A stretch of DNA of 64,000 nt from an uncultured Bacteroidota bacterium (GTDB taxonomy: Bacteria > Bacteroidota > Bacteroidia > Chitinophagales > Chitinophagaceae), in the NCBI GenBank assembly GCA_903835005.1, contig CAILLK010000154.1, positions 42,523-106,522 on the forward strand, read 5' to 3'. Below, piece after piece: positions 1-10,482 of the stretch. The position numbers were made by a program, and so were the translations under genes. The notes below the pieces were generated by a model. The model was not told the origin of the DNA. It did not search any database and saw only the letters and a list, made by a program, of their open reading frames with translations. Position 1 is the stretch's first letter. The number at the start of each line of letters is the position of its first letter.

Positions 1-876
1 TATAGTTGCAACACCGGCCGATACGCCGGTAACCACACCTGTGGTGGTATTGACAGTCGCAATTGAGGAAGCGCTGGAAATAAAGGTGCCACCTATACTG
101 GCATCACTCAGGGTTGCACTGCCGCCGGCGCATACAGTTGATGCCCCTGTTATAGGTGCAGGTGCAACGGTTACCGTCATTGGTTTTGTTGCCGTACATC
201 CTGTACCTAATGTATAAGATAGAATGGTAGTACCCACAGAAATTCCGGTAACTATTCCGGTTACCGGGTCTACAGAGCCTACTGCAGGAGCTGAAATGCT
301 CCATGTACCTCCTCCGGGAGATGCGGCCTCGGTGCAGGTAGCGCCTGGACACACCGTTGACGGGCCTGTAATTGGTGCAGGCAGCGGATTAACAGTAATT
401 GTTATTGCTGTCATGCATGTGCTTGGTAAGGTATAGGTAAGGTTTACAACTCCCGGCGAAATACCTGTTACTACTCCTGTGCCTGAATTTATAGTTGCAA
501 TCAGCGGATTACTGGAGCTCCAGGTTCCACCTGTTGTACCTATAGTTTCAGTTACCGGACTGCTAACACAAATGTTTGTCGGGCCAGTAATTCCCGGTGG
601 CAGAGCATCTATGGTTACATTTTGAATGGAATATGCCGATCCGACTGTATAGGTAATGGTTACAGCACCTACAGTTACTCCAGTAACAATACCGGTGCCG
701 GCCACAACCGGCGCTATTGCAGGATTACTGCTAGTCCATGTGCCACCGGCTGTGGTATCTGCTTCTGTTCCGGTACTACCGATGCAGATATGGATTGGCC
801 CGCTTATGGCGCCGACTTGTGCAAAAGAAGACAGGCATATAAGTAATGCCAGAATCGTAAGGTTAAGGTGTTTCAT
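1..876 (-). CDS. Ig-like repeat secreted protein, 3' end beyond the window (partial)
   Basis: An open frame of 292 codons runs from an ATG at 876 to base 1 with no stop, so the gene continues past the left edge. It starts with a signal peptide (MKHLNLTILALLICLSSFAQ). Then come about four Ig-like modules of about 70 residues. Each has a 'GGTW.SSNP..A' strand, a 'GxVTGVxxG' turn, a 'TYT.GxxC' strand and a linker ending in 'VNPLPAPITG'. The same module is repeated in the downstream gene at 958-5316, so the two are paralogues. In Bacteroidota such proteins usually end in a T9SS sorting domain, which would lie outside the window. It is probably a cell-surface or secreted adhesin; ligand unknown. 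Confidence 0.8.
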   Translation of the reverse strand, partial: MKHLNLTILALLICLSSFAQVGAISGPIHICIGSTGTEADTTAGGTWTSSNPAIAPVVAGTGIVTGVTVGAVTITYTVGSAYSIQNVTIDALPPGITGPTNICVSSPVTETIGTTGGTWSSSNPLIATINSGTGVVTGISPGVVNLTYTLPSTCMTAITITVNPLPAPITGPSTVCPGATCTEAASPGGGTWSISAPAVGSVDPVTGIVTGISVGTTILSYTLGTGCTATKPMTVTVAPAPITGASTVCAGGSATLSDASIGGTFISSASSIATVNTTTGVVTGVSAGVATI

Positions 877-957
877 ATTTATAGATATTTGAAGATAAAG
901 ATACTATGTTTTGTTTACCTATTAAAAAATGTTGTTGATCCAGATGATAAACCCTGT

Positions 958-3900
958 TTATTTAATCATCAGCTTCCCGCAGTAATTGATATTTTCCGAT
1001 TTTATGGTCAGCACATAAATACCAGGATTAATACCGCTGAGGTCTATCTGTGATTTTGATTGTTTAGGATTGGACTGTCTTATTGCCGCTACATCCTCTG
1101 ATGAGGTATATACAACTCTGCCGGTCATATCCGCAAGTACTATTGTTGCTGTTCCATTGGCATCCGGGCCCCATACAATATTTTCTGTACCGCTGGCAGG
1201 GTTGGGGTAAAGAATAACAGAATTAGCGGTAATGGCAGCCACATTTTTAACCCCTTCTGGCGTAATCGGTGTAATAACCCTTGAGTCATTATATTGCCTG
1301 AAGTTCACACCGTTTGCACTGTCGGCAGTACTGTTGAGCATAATCACTGATGAAGGTATGGTTGTGAAAGAAAAATCCTCCGGATAAATAAGGTAATTAC
1401 CAAGGGATATATTACTGAATGAATACTTCCCGCTGTTATCGGTATAGGTGCTGGTCAGTACAAAGTTCGAAACTGCATCTACCAGGTATACCAGCATTCC
1501 TTTTGAAGGGGCAGTAGCTGAGGTTCCCCTTCCGGCCCCGTTCGATATCAGCCCGCTGATAAATCCAGGTCCCGGTGGCACCGTGCCATATACCATATTG
1601 ATGTGCAGGGTATCGGTACCTGCTACGTGCGCCACACTGGCAGCATTGTACCAGTAAGGTGTAGACAGGCTATAGGTTGGTATATATCCGCTGGTTCCGG
1701 TTACCTGGCCTTCCAGTTTGGCTTTAACCATATAATTACCTGCCGCCTTTCCATCAAATTCATAATAAGGAATATCACCGTTCCTGCAGGTATAAACAGA
1801 ATCAAGCGCCAGTATGCTGCTGTCGGTTGAATTAAATTGTATCAGCCACACTTTAAAGGTATCTGTTGCCGCACCGGTATAAGATATATATCCCGATATC
1901 CTGTTACCGTTTACGGTTACCGATGCGGTATCTGAGCATCCACCGGGGCCAGAAACAGTTACTGTATAAATAGTAGTAGCAGCGGGGTTTGCAGTTGTTA
2001 TGGCACAGGTATCGCAGCCAAGGCCTGAGGTGGGCAACCACGATATTAAGCTGCCGCCGGCAGCTGTAAGTGTATAATCACCCCCACACGCTGCGCCCGA
2101 GGCTGTAGCTGTTGCTACCAGTACTGCATCAACTGTAACGGTGATAAAGGAATAACAGCCCATATCTGTGGTATAGGTCATATTTACGGTACCAGCCGAT
2201 ATTGCTGTTACCACGCCGGTAAACCCGCCTACAGTAGATATTATTGCTACGGCCGGATCAGAACTGTTCCAGATTCCGCCAGCAAGTGTATCGGATAAAA
2301 TTGTGCTGCTGCCCACACATAGCGCAGATAGTCCGGTAACCGCGGGTGTAGTCATAACATGCATTGCAGTTGATGCGGAAGTGCTTGCCGGCACAGCACA
2401 TGCAGCGCTGCTGGTCATGTGCACACTAACTATATCGCCATCTGCGGGGGTATAGGAGAAAGTACTTGCTGCCCCCCCGGTTACCGTACCATTTACTAAC
2501 CACTGATAAGCTGGCAGTGATCCCCCGTTTATGGCAGTGGCAGCATAATTCACAGGTGTTCCTGCGCATACCGTATCGCCGGGTGCAATGCTCATGCTCA
2601 CTGATGGAACAACCGGTGGCGTTACGGAAATAGTAGCTGATAACGCCATATCAGAAGAGCAGGCTGTTCCGGGATTTGATGCATTTACTGTATAAATACC
2701 TGCGGCAGTCAGCAGGCCAAAATCAAGGGCAGTTCCGGTGCCCATCACACCCGGGCCTGCGGCTGAACCACCGTTATAGAGCTGGTAAATAATGCCTGCC
2801 GATGAGCCATCGGTACCGATATGCACTCCTGTACTACCACCGCAATAAGAACCGCCGCCGGTAACATGAAAAACTGCCGGAAGGGGATATACATTCACAT
2901 TGGCTATTCCTGCCATTTCCGATATACACCCGGTTACTGTATTTGCCGCCGAAACAGTATAGCTGCCAGGTATAGTTTGCAGACCAAAATCAAGTGCGTA
3001 TCCGGAACCGCTTAGGGGTGCACCCACAGCTGTTGTGCCGCGATAGAGCTGGTATGCAATCCCTGCACCTGATAAACTCAGGTTAATATGCACGCCGCTT
3101 CCACCTGAGCAATACCCTGTTGAGGAGGCGGTTACGGTCCATACTTCGGGTAGCGGATTTATGGAAATGCTTACACTGCCGGTCATATTGCCGGTGCAGC
3201 CTGTTACTGCGTCCGCTGCTGTAATAGTGTAGATTCCGGTTGTTATCTGAAGTCCAAAATCGAGGGCAGCGCCTGTTCCGTAAAGATGAAACATTGTTGG
3301 TGCGCCATTACAATAGAGCACATACTCTTTGCCCGATTCTGAACCGGCCAGGCCCACATGCACTCCTGTGCCACCACTGCAGTACCCGCCACCTCCGGTA
3401 ACCGCGAATGGTGCTGGCTGGGGGTTAATCGTAATTACAGCACTGCCGCTCATTATTGCAGTGCAGCCGGTAGCAAAGCTCGTGGCAATAATACCATAGG
3501 TGCCTGCTAGATTGTGGTAACCAAAATTGATCGTGCTGCCTGTACCCGAAAATGCAGTACCCGTCATCAAACTGCCATTATACAACTGATAACTTATTCC
3601 TGTTTCCGAACCAGACAATGCAATCATTGACCCTGCTGAACCACCGCAAAAGGTACCGCCGCCGCTAACTGTATAAGTTCCGGGCAAAGTATTCATAGTA
3701 ACTGTGGCCGTACCGGTCATGTTTTTTGTGCAGCCTGCCATATTGCTGGCGGTTACGGTATAGGCTCCTAATGAAGTCTGCGGACCGAAACTGATAGCTG
3801 ATCCGGAGCCTGGTACCGGCGTTCCTGTTGGGGCACCTGAATGATATAATTGGTATTCATTGCCTGCTTCTGTTCCGGATAAACCGATATTGGCGCCCGC

Positions 3901-5316
3901 CGATCCGGCACAATAGGCACCACCACCTGTTAGCGCATAGGCAGCAGGTGAGCTGTTTACTGTAACTGTAGCAGTTGCCGTACATCCGACGCCCAGCGAA
4001 TAATAAATTGTTGCAATTCCGGTGGTAATACCACCGCTTACTATACCAGATGATGAACCAATTGCAGCTATCAGCGGATCGCTGCTGCTCCATGTTCCTC
4101 CACCATTCGGATCAGATAGTGCTATTGTACTGCCCGTACAAACGGCAGAAGCACCAGTTATTGCGCTGATGCCGGGATTTACTGTTACGGTTTTGCCCGA
4201 TGTGCAGCCGGCAGTGCTGGTATATTGTATCAGTGCAGTCCCGGGTGCCACGCCGGTAATAATACCTGTCGCAGCACCTGCTGCTGCCACTGCAGTATTA
4301 TTGCTGCTCCAGGTGCCTCCGGGTGTTGCGTCACTTAAGGTAATACTGCCTCCGGGGCATAATCCGGTTGCGCCTGAAACGGGTGCCGGCAAAGGATTAA
4401 CTGTTACAGTTTTATTAACCGAACAACCGGTACCCAAAGTATAGGTTACGGTTGCTGTTCCTGCGGTAAATCCTGAAAGGGTTCCGGACGTTGCGCCAAT
4501 TGTTGCAACACCTGCCGGGCTGCAACTCCATATACCGCCTGCTACAGCGTTCGAATAAATTCCGGAGGCACCTGTACAAATGGCAGGAGGCCCTGTGGTA
4601 ATGCCCGGAGCGGAAAGCACACTAACCGGGAAGGTATTATAACATCCGGTTGTGAGTGTATAGGAGATCATGCCGCTGCCAATGGAAATTGCGGTAACAA
4701 TACCTGTTGCCGACCCCACTGAAAGGCTTGCAGTACCCGATGACCAGGTTCCTCCCGGAGTTACCTCGGTCAATAGTGATGATGCACCTGAACAAATGTA
4801 TGTTCCTCCTGTTATCGGGGCTGGCAATGGATTAACGGTAATGGATTGGGCAACCGAGCATCCGTAGCTCAATGAATAAGATATTGTAGTGCTTCCTGCT
4901 GCTACCCCGGTTACCACGCCTGCACTTACCGTTGCTATGGCTGTATTGCTGCTGCTCCAGGATCCTCCGGCTGACGGATCTGTCATGGTCATAGTCGATC
5001 CTGCACATAATATGCCGGGGCCGGATATAGCCATTGGCAGCGGATTAACTGTAATTACTGCAGTTACATAGCTGCCTGAGGAATAAGTAATCGTTGCTGT
5101 TCCGGCATTCACCCCGGTTACCGACCCAAGCGTATCCACCGTTGCCACTGTAGTGTCACTGCTGCTCCATGTTCCACCCGGTGTCGCATCTCCCATAGTG
5201 GTCGAAACCCCTACACAAACAGTCATAACACCGGTAATTGGCAATACCTGTGCAAATGATGCAGTACACAAGATCATCAGCAGTAGGGTGGTTACTAAAA
5301 ATTTAATAGTTTTCAT
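958..5316 (-). CDS. large multi-Ig-like repeat adhesin with T9SS type A sorting domain
   Basis: The protein has 1452 residues from the ATG at 5316. I chose this start because a signal peptide (MKTIKFLVTTLLLMILCTAS) begins there, while the longer frame only adds 37 residues without signal character. The architecture in order is: six Ig-like modules of type A (about 70 aa, 'GGTWSSS', 'GxVTGV', 'VNPLP'); five modules of type B (about 85 aa, 'GGGxYCxGSxG', 'YQLY', 'GxALDFG', 'GCxxxMxGxA'); one different Ig-like domain; one more type A copy; a short Cys-containing module; two carbohydrate-binding-like or SdrD-B-like segments; and a C-terminal T9SS sorting domain beginning 'ILYPNPASG' and ending 'YCGKLMIK'. 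It should be exported by Sec, then across the outer membrane by T9SS, and be anchored or released at the surface. An adhesive role is inferred from the repeats. Confidence 0.88.
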   Translation of the reverse strand: MKTIKFLVTTLLLMILCTASFAQVLPITGVMTVCVGVSTTMGDATPGGTWSSSDTTVATVDTLGSVTGVNAGTATITYSSGSYVTAVITVNPLPMAISGPGILCAGSTMTMTDPSAGGSWSSSNTAIATVSAGVVTGVAAGSTTISYSLSYGCSVAQSITVNPLPAPITGGTYICSGASSLLTEVTPGGTWSSGTASLSVGSATGIVTAISIGSGMISYTLTTGCYNTFPVSVLSAPGITTGPPAICTGASGIYSNAVAGGIWSCSPAGVATIGATSGTLSGFTAGTATVTYTLGTGCSVNKTVTVNPLPAPVSGATGLCPGGSITLSDATPGGTWSSNNTAVAAAGAATGIITGVAPGTALIQYTSTAGCTSGKTVTVNPGISAITGASAVCTGSTIALSDPNGGGTWSSSDPLIAAIGSSSGIVSGGITTGIATIYYSLGVGCTATATVTVNSSPAAYALTGGGAYCAGSAGANIGLSGTEAGNEYQLYHSGAPTGTPVPGSGSAISFGPQTSLGAYTVTASNMAGCTKNMTGTATVTMNTLPGTYTVSGGGTFCGGSAGSMIALSGSETGISYQLYNGSLMTGTAFSGTGSTINFGYHNLAGTYGIIATSFATGCTAIMSGSAVITINPQPAPFAVTGGGGYCSGGTGVHVGLAGSESGKEYVLYCNGAPTMFHLYGTGAALDFGLQITTGIYTITAADAVTGCTGNMTGSVSISINPLPEVWTVTASSTGYCSGGSGVHINLSLSGAGIAYQLYRGTTAVGAPLSGSGYALDFGLQTIPGSYTVSAANTVTGCISEMAGIANVNVYPLPAVFHVTGGGSYCGGSTGVHIGTDGSSAGIIYQLYNGGSAAGPGVMGTGTALDFGLLTAAGIYTVNASNPGTACSSDMALSATISVTPPVVPSVSMSIAPGDTVCAGTPVNYAATAINGGSLPAYQWLVNGTVTGGAASTFSYTPADGDIVSVHMTSSAACAVPASTSASTAMHVMTTPAVTGLSALCVGSSTILSDTLAGGIWNSSDPAVAIISTVGGFTGVVTAISAGTVNMTYTTDMGCYSFITVTVDAVLVATATASGAACGGDYTLTAAGGSLISWLPTSGLGCDTCAITTANPAATTIYTVTVSGPGGCSDTASVTVNGNRISGYISYTGAATDTFKVWLIQFNSTDSSILALDSVYTCRNGDIPYYEFDGKAAGNYMVKAKLEGQVTGTSGYIPTYSLSTPYWYNAASVAHVAGTDTLHINMVYGTVPPGPGFISGLISNGAGRGTSATAPSKGMLVYLVDAVSNFVLTSTYTDNSGKYSFSNISLGNYLIYPEDFSFTTIPSSVIMLNSTADSANGVNFRQYNDSRVITPITPEGVKNVAAITANSVILYPNPASGTENIVWGPDANGTATIVLADMTGRVVYTSSEDVAAIRQSNPKQSKSQIDLSGINPGIYVLTIKSENINYCGKLMIK

Positions 5317-5600
5317 ACTCAAATTAAAACGTAAACTGATGTAAAATTTATATAATGTTTTATAAAATTTTACCTGCTCTATATATAAGGCGTATAATTT
5401 GGCCAGAATGTTAGTAAAGCTAAGCATATTTATTTGTTTAATGGTGTTTTGTACTCTTTTTTACTGGTTGATTATAAATATTTATATTCGTTCCGTCAGC
5501 CTTTCTAAATCTGAAAATCCTGATTTGTTTTATTTTTTTAAATAAATAATTGATTATCAATTGTTTAAATTACCTGTTTCCTGATTCTGTCAGCGCTAAT

Positions 5601-8159
5601 TTATTCACCCAGTTTTGTTATTAATTTCACCGCTACTTTTTTACCTGTTTCATCATATATAGCCAGTATATAATCTTCGTTTGCCAGTCCGCCCAGGTCA
5701 ATCTCATTGGCATTATGCAGGGTTAGCGCTACCCGCCCATCCATGCAAATGAGGCGTAATGTAACTTCCCGGCACCAGGTTACATGAACTACAGATGATG
5801 AAGGGTTTGGGAAAACCTGAATCCCTGCCGGCCCGCACCCCGGAAATTCAATCGAATCGGATATCGAAGCACATCCGAAAATAGTAGATACCCATACCGA
5901 ATACGCGCCTACATTGTTTGCAACAAGTGTATCGGCAATTGCCCCGGCTAAAGGCAAACCATTCAGGTACCACTGATAGCTTGCATAACCGGGTGGTGCT
6001 ATAAGTGTCCCTTCCGCCCTAAGAATGGTTGGCCTTGCAGGCAGCATATCTGTTTCAAAAGGCAGAACAGCTATTGCTGTTCCGCAATAATTGGTTACCT
6101 GGTATTTAAGCGTATCAGCCCCTGCTTTTAATCCGGTTAAAACACCTCCGCCTGCTACACTGTCGAATGAAGCGCTGGTAGTATTGCTTAATGACCATGC
6201 ACCCCCGCCAGGCAAGCCTGCCAGTGTATCAGATGCCCCGATACATATAGATGCAAACCCGCCTGTTATGGACGAAGCAGGCAGGGCAATAATGGTGATA
6301 TCAAGGCTGGCACGGGCTGTGCAGAAACTGTCAGTCACGGTATAGTAAAGCGTATCTTTCCCGGGTCGTAAACCATTTACAGTGCAGTCTGTAAGTGCCG
6401 GAGCTATGGATGCGTCTGTGGTGTTTGCCAGGCTCCAATTGCCCCCTGATACCGTGTCAGTAAATACAACTGAAGAACCCATGCACACGTTTGGCCCGCC
6501 GGAAATTGCACCGGTAAATGGCAACGGATTCACAGTGACTTCCTTAGTGACGCTGGCATGCCCGCAGGTGTTGGCAACGGTATAAATTACGGTATCTGTG
6601 CCTGCCATTTCACCGGTTACCACACCACTGATCACTACTGCTTTCAGATTGGTAACAGTCCATTTGCCCCCCGCAGCAGTATCCGAAAGCAGAATAGATG
6701 ACCCGGCACAAACCATTGAATCCCCGGTTATTTTACCTGCATTATTGATAAATGGGTCCATGGTTATATAAATAGTTTCGGTATCAGTTGCTATGCCGTT
6801 GGTAACAATTACCCTGATGGTATCCGTACCCACAAATCCGAAATCGGGTGCGTAGTAAGCTCCGGACGCGGCTGGTCGTATATTTGTTCCGCTGGCAGGT
6901 ACCGAATCTGCTACATAAGCGGTACCATGATGCGGGGTAAACCCGGGCACTATACTCCAGGTATCCATCAGCCCTATAGCCTGGTCGCTCGCCCCCAAGG
7001 CTGAATCCAGCAGAACCAGCGGGGTATTCTGGCAGTAATTGAGATGCACCGAATGGTTGGCAAAAAACAGTACCATTGTAATTTTGCGGATACGGTTGTT
7101 ATAGGTGTCGGTTATATATATGTTGTTCGAAGAGTCTGTAACAACATTGGTAGGATTAAATAGCTCAGCATTTATGCACAAGCCACCATCTCCAAAGTAA
7201 GCCCCGGGTCCGGTACCAGTAATAGTATTGATAATTCCATTCTTGTTGATTCTTCTGATCCTGTTATTCAGGCAATCAGTTATTAATATATTTCCTGATC
7301 GGTCTATATAAACGCCTGTGGGGTCATTTAATTTACAATTAGAGGCTGGTCCGCCATCACCTGAAAAACCGGCAATTCCAGTCCCTGCAATTGTTGTAAT
7401 AATACCTGCGGGAGTAATTTCCCTGACACAATTTGAACCACCGTCACAGAAGAATAGGTTACCCGATGGATCAATTGCAATGCCGAAAGGCTTGTTTATC
7501 AGTGCATTGGTCGCCGGTCCGCCATCACCCGAATAACCTGGAGTGCCAGTTATACCTGCTAATTGACTAATTATGCCAGAAGCATTAATCTTTCTTATGT
7601 TATGTGCGTTTAAATCACATATATAAATATTGCCTGCCGCATCAGTTGTTATTCCCAACGGACTCATCAGATGAGCTGCAGTTACTGGCCCTCCGTTTCC
7701 ATCACTTATATTTGCCCTGGTGTTTATCAATGAAGAAATAATTCCAGATGTATTTACTTTTCTGATGTCATTGTTCCCCTGATCAGTGATATATAGATTT
7801 CCGGAAGCATCAAATGCAAGTCCCCAATCTGATGAAAAATGGGCAGCTATTGCTGGTCCGCCGTCTCCTCCGAATCCAGCTGTGGTAACACCACCGATAC
7901 CTGCGATTGTCGATATAATTCCTGTAGAACTTATTTTTCTGACACAGTTATTTTCTTCATCTGTGAAGTATATATTTCCAGATTCATTTATGCATATACT
8001 GCATGGCCAGTGTAAGGCAGCCGATGTAGCTGGACCGCCACTGCCTGTATACCCTGTATCATTGATGCCAGCATAGGTACTGATAATCTGAGCATAAGCA
8101 TTGATGATGCTGCCAAAAGCCAAAAATATACTGAACAGGAAGTATAGGGTATATTTCAT
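5601..8159 (-). CDS. NHL-repeat / Ig-like secreted protein with T9SS sorting domain
   Basis: The protein has 852 residues and an N-terminal signal peptide ending near 'INAYAQ'. Residues of about 25-350 hold six NHL-type beta-propeller repeats with the recurring pattern 'GD/SGGPAT...L..P.GI..D..GNIYI.D..NN.IRKI', which would form a six-bladed propeller. A cadherin-like or Ig segment follows, then three or four type A Ig-like modules ('GGxWSLxNTT', 'GxxTGLxxGxDTLxYxVT') like those in the neighbouring adhesin. The C terminus is a T9SS tail starting 'VFPNPSSSVVHV'. It is related in design to the gene at 18031-20187. The propeller may bind protein or carbohydrate outside the cell; no catalytic motif is visible. 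It is transcribed in the same direction as the two upstream-numbered adhesin genes. Confidence 0.85.
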   Translation of the reverse strand: MKYTLYFLFSIFLAFGSIINAYAQIISTYAGINDTGYTGSGGPATSAALHWPCSICINESGNIYFTDEENNCVRKISSTGIISTIAGIGGVTTAGFGGDGGPAIAAHFSSDWGLAFDASGNLYITDQGNNDIRKVNTSGIISSLINTRANISDGNGGPVTAAHLMSPLGITTDAAGNIYICDLNAHNIRKINASGIISQLAGITGTPGYSGDGGPATNALINKPFGIAIDPSGNLFFCDGGSNCVREITPAGIITTIAGTGIAGFSGDGGPASNCKLNDPTGVYIDRSGNILITDCLNNRIRRINKNGIINTITGTGPGAYFGDGGLCINAELFNPTNVVTDSSNNIYITDTYNNRIRKITMVLFFANHSVHLNYCQNTPLVLLDSALGASDQAIGLMDTWSIVPGFTPHHGTAYVADSVPASGTNIRPAASGAYYAPDFGFVGTDTIRVIVTNGIATDTETIYITMDPFINNAGKITGDSMVCAGSSILLSDTAAGGKWTVTNLKAVVISGVVTGEMAGTDTVIYTVANTCGHASVTKEVTVNPLPFTGAISGGPNVCMGSSVVFTDTVSGGNWSLANTTDASIAPALTDCTVNGLRPGKDTLYYTVTDSFCTARASLDITIIALPASSITGGFASICIGASDTLAGLPGGGAWSLSNTTSASFDSVAGGGVLTGLKAGADTLKYQVTNYCGTAIAVLPFETDMLPARPTILRAEGTLIAPPGYASYQWYLNGLPLAGAIADTLVANNVGAYSVWVSTIFGCASISDSIEFPGCGPAGIQVFPNPSSSVVHVTWCREVTLRLICMDGRVALTLHNANEIDLGGLANEDYILAIYDETGKKVAVKLITKLGE

Positions 8160-8274
8160 TGCACTATTTTAGGCCATTTTTCTGACTTTTTTAATTTTAA
8201 ATTACTGTTCCGATAATAAAAATAATACATTTTATAATTATCAAATCGTATAGTATTTTATTGTTAATAGCAAT

Positions 8275-8300
8275 AACCCTTCCACGTATTGGGAAGGGTT
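8275..8300 (-). terminator. hairpin downstream of the beta-barrel protein gene
   Basis: A perfect 9-bp inverted repeat (8275-8283 with 8292-8300) and an 8-nt loop lie 48 bp after the stop of the gene at 8349-9881, in an AT-rich gap. No strong T-run follows on the minus strand, so it may be a weak terminator or only a stabilising stem-loop. Confidence 0.5.
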
Positions 8301-8348
8301 TGTTATAAATTAGGTTGATGGTTTTTTTAGATTACATAAATTGATGGC

Positions 8349-9881
8349 TCATTTTGTCAGCTTATAACCGATAGAAAAGCGGAAATAAGTAGTAGATAAT
8401 GCCTGTGTATTATTTCCAGAAGTATTCAATGGTGCTTGCTGAATCAGCGCATCTGCCAACCATCTTTTGTTATAATTATAGGTTAAGCCCATGAGATAGC
8501 CTGCACTAAACCGCTCAGTTGTCTGAATTGGATATGGCGAACCTTTATATTCCGTGATCGGGCTTCCTTTAATGCTGGTCTCAAATCCTGCGGGTGGGTT
8601 ATCCTGTACACCTGATACTGTTACCGAGTTAGAGTTGTTAACCTGGCTGTTATTTGTATTTTCAGAATATAAATTAACCTTACTAAATATGATGTTCAGA
8701 CCGCCAAATACCGAAAGTTTATTAGTAAGCGCATATTTCATCATTACTGGCATTTCAAATTCGAAATAGGAGCCTCCATATTTGTAAGATTTGACAATTG
8801 ATTTATAGTTTGCTGTATAAGTGAATTTAGTAGAGTCTTTGACTTGTGGCAATCCCCCAAAATAGCCAACCGTATCAGAAATTGGTGTACTGCTTAAGTT
8901 GGTTTTAGCATTATCATAATATGCATTAGTGCCCAAGCTCCTGCTACTCACATTTGCATACTTTACGGCAGGCTGCGTCATAATTGCAACCTTTGATGAT
9001 ATGTTGTACTGCAGGTAAGGAGATACAACATATTTCTTTGATGAGCCTTCTGTGAATCCTTGCTCATAACCTCCTTTTACACCTGCTTCAAACCTGCTGA
9101 ATCCTATCTTTGATCTTTTTGTCCTTTCTGCCGGTTCTTCTCCGTTCTGGTTGTTTACTTTTTTACTTTCTTCTTTTTTAAACGTGCCAGGTAAGATTTC
9201 TTCCTGGCTCGGTTTACCTGATAGGGTTAAACCGGGGCTGGCTGCTGAATTGTTATTAGTTGCTTCTGCTGGTTGATCATTATTACCAGGGGTATTGTAT
9301 ACTGTTTCTTCCTTTGGCTTGGTTCCTGTCCAGTTGCTTCTTTCTTCTTGCTTGAAAGGGGACGTTCGGCCCATCATCCTGGAGGCCAGGTAATGTTTAT
9401 TATGTTTCCTGCTGCCGGTATTATTTCTGCTACTGCCGGCCGATACTGGCAGCACCTGGCTGCTGTTCGTATTATTGGCAGGAATGCCACCGGCTTCTTC
9501 CTTGCGTATGGTATTTTGTTGTGTTGCACTACCTTGGTCAGAGCTGCCGGCAGGCGTTTCGGTTTGTCCTTCAGGTTTCAGGCCATTTTCAGTGGCTGTA
9601 TTCCGCAATGCTACTGGTTGACCGGTTGTGCTGGATATCAGCGGCATTACATTGCTGGTATTTCCGGCCAGTTTTTTGCCAGCCGATATGCCCATCACCA
9701 CCAGCAGGGAGATGATGGCAATATGCGGTATAAACCTGTAGTACTGGCTGGGTAGTGCGGGGGTAAGCCCATCCAGCCGTTGCTCCAGTTCCCCCCATGC
9801 TTCGGGAGGCGGAGCCTCTCTGTAATTGCCTAACTTTTCTCTGAAAAAGTCATCAATATGTTTCCGGTAATTAATCATCAC
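8349..9881 (-). CDS. outer-membrane beta-barrel protein with N-terminal cytoplasmic and membrane segment
   Basis: The protein has 510 residues. Residues 1-45 are charged and cytoplasmic-looking ('IDDFFREKLGNYREAPPPEA'). One membrane span follows ('IPHIAIISLLVVMGISAG'), then a long Ser/Asn/Gln/Thr/Lys-rich linker (about 75-260). The C-terminal half has alternating beta-strand patterns and ends '...TYFRFSIGYKLTK', typical of an outer-membrane porin-type barrel. This layout is common in Bacteroidota directly behind ECF sigma factors. Here the sigma gene ends only 7 bp upstream, so the two are almost certainly co-transcribed. The N-terminal part may act as an anti-sigma-like anchor reporting envelope state, but that is inference. 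Confidence 0.75.
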   Translation of the reverse strand: MMINYRKHIDDFFREKLGNYREAPPPEAWGELEQRLDGLTPALPSQYYRFIPHIAIISLLVVMGISAGKKLAGNTSNVMPLISSTTGQPVALRNTATENGLKPEGQTETPAGSSDQGSATQQNTIRKEEAGGIPANNTNSSQVLPVSAGSSRNNTGSRKHNKHYLASRMMGRTSPFKQEERSNWTGTKPKEETVYNTPGNNDQPAEATNNNSAASPGLTLSGKPSQEEILPGTFKKEESKKVNNQNGEEPAERTKRSKIGFSRFEAGVKGGYEQGFTEGSSKKYVVSPYLQYNISSKVAIMTQPAVKYANVSSRSLGTNAYYDNAKTNLSSTPISDTVGYFGGLPQVKDSTKFTYTANYKSIVKSYKYGGSYFEFEMPVMMKYALTNKLSVFGGLNIIFSKVNLYSENTNNSQVNNSNSVTVSGVQDNPPAGFETSIKGSPITEYKGSPYPIQTTERFSAGYLMGLTYNYNKRWLADALIQQAPLNTSGNNTQALSTTYFRFSIGYKLTK

Positions 9882-9888
9882 TTCCTTT

Positions 9889-10482
9889 TTACTTATTAAA
9901 GAAACTTAGTTTTTCTTTTAGTCGCCGCCGGGCATCATTAAGGTGCCACCGGCAGTTGTTTTGTTTTATATTCAATAAATTGGCAATCTCTTTATGCGAA
10001 TAATTCTCAAAAACAAACAGGTTAAAAATTTCTTTTTGTGCCGCCGGCAGGGTTTCTATTACTTTAAGTAATTCCTTGTGCGACAAATTTTCAACCGGTT
10101 CACTGTTTATATAAGCATCTTCTTCATGCACTTCTTTATGGTAATTATCTTCTTTTCCGTTCCTTCTGAAATGGTCATTAATCGTATTAACCACTATTCT
10201 TCTGATCCATCCTTCAAACGCCCCCTGAAATGAATATTGCCCCAGGTCGCGGAAAATCTTGAAAAATGAATCATTCAGTATCTCCTTGGCCACCTGGTCA
10301 TTCTGATACACAAACCGCCTTATAATACCATAAACATCAGGCGAATACCTGTCATACAATTTTTTCTGGGCGCTCCTGGAGTTTGCAACACATTCACTGA
10401 TCAGAATTTCCAGGTCAGTTTGCGTAACCGAACTTTTTTCTGATACCGGAATTAGCGTGCTCACATTTAATATCCTTGACAA
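9889..10482 (-). CDS. RNA polymerase sigma-70 factor, ECF family
   Basis: The protein has 197 residues. A region 2 pattern is present ('AQKKLYDRYSPDVYGIIRRF...ILNDSFFKIFRDLGQYSFQG', then 'FEGWIRRIVVNTINDHFRR'). A region 4 helix-turn-helix follows ('LPAAQKEIFNLFVFENYSHKEIANLL', 'WHLNDARRRLKEKL'). It directs RNA polymerase to a specific promoter set, usually for envelope or stress genes. It is the first gene of a two-gene unit with the beta-barrel protein 7 bp downstream. The 400 bp upstream contain no gene I can support, so the promoter should lie between 10483 and 10850. Confidence 0.9.
   Translation of the reverse strand: MSRILNVSTLIPVSEKSSVTQTDLEILISECVANSRSAQKKLYDRYSPDVYGIIRRFVYQNDQVAKEILNDSFFKIFRDLGQYSFQGAFEGWIRRIVVNTINDHFRRNGKEDNYHKEVHEEDAYINSEPVENLSHKELLKVIETLPAAQKEIFNLFVFENYSHKEIANLLNIKQNNCRWHLNDARRRLKEKLSFFNK

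Noticed and set aside
4022..4444. Plus-strand ORF of 140 codons opposite the Ig-repeat adhesin
   Set aside because: It is the mirror of the repetitive GC-biased coding strand; composition is Pro/Val/Ala-rich without motifs, and it lies fully inside a convincing minus-strand gene.
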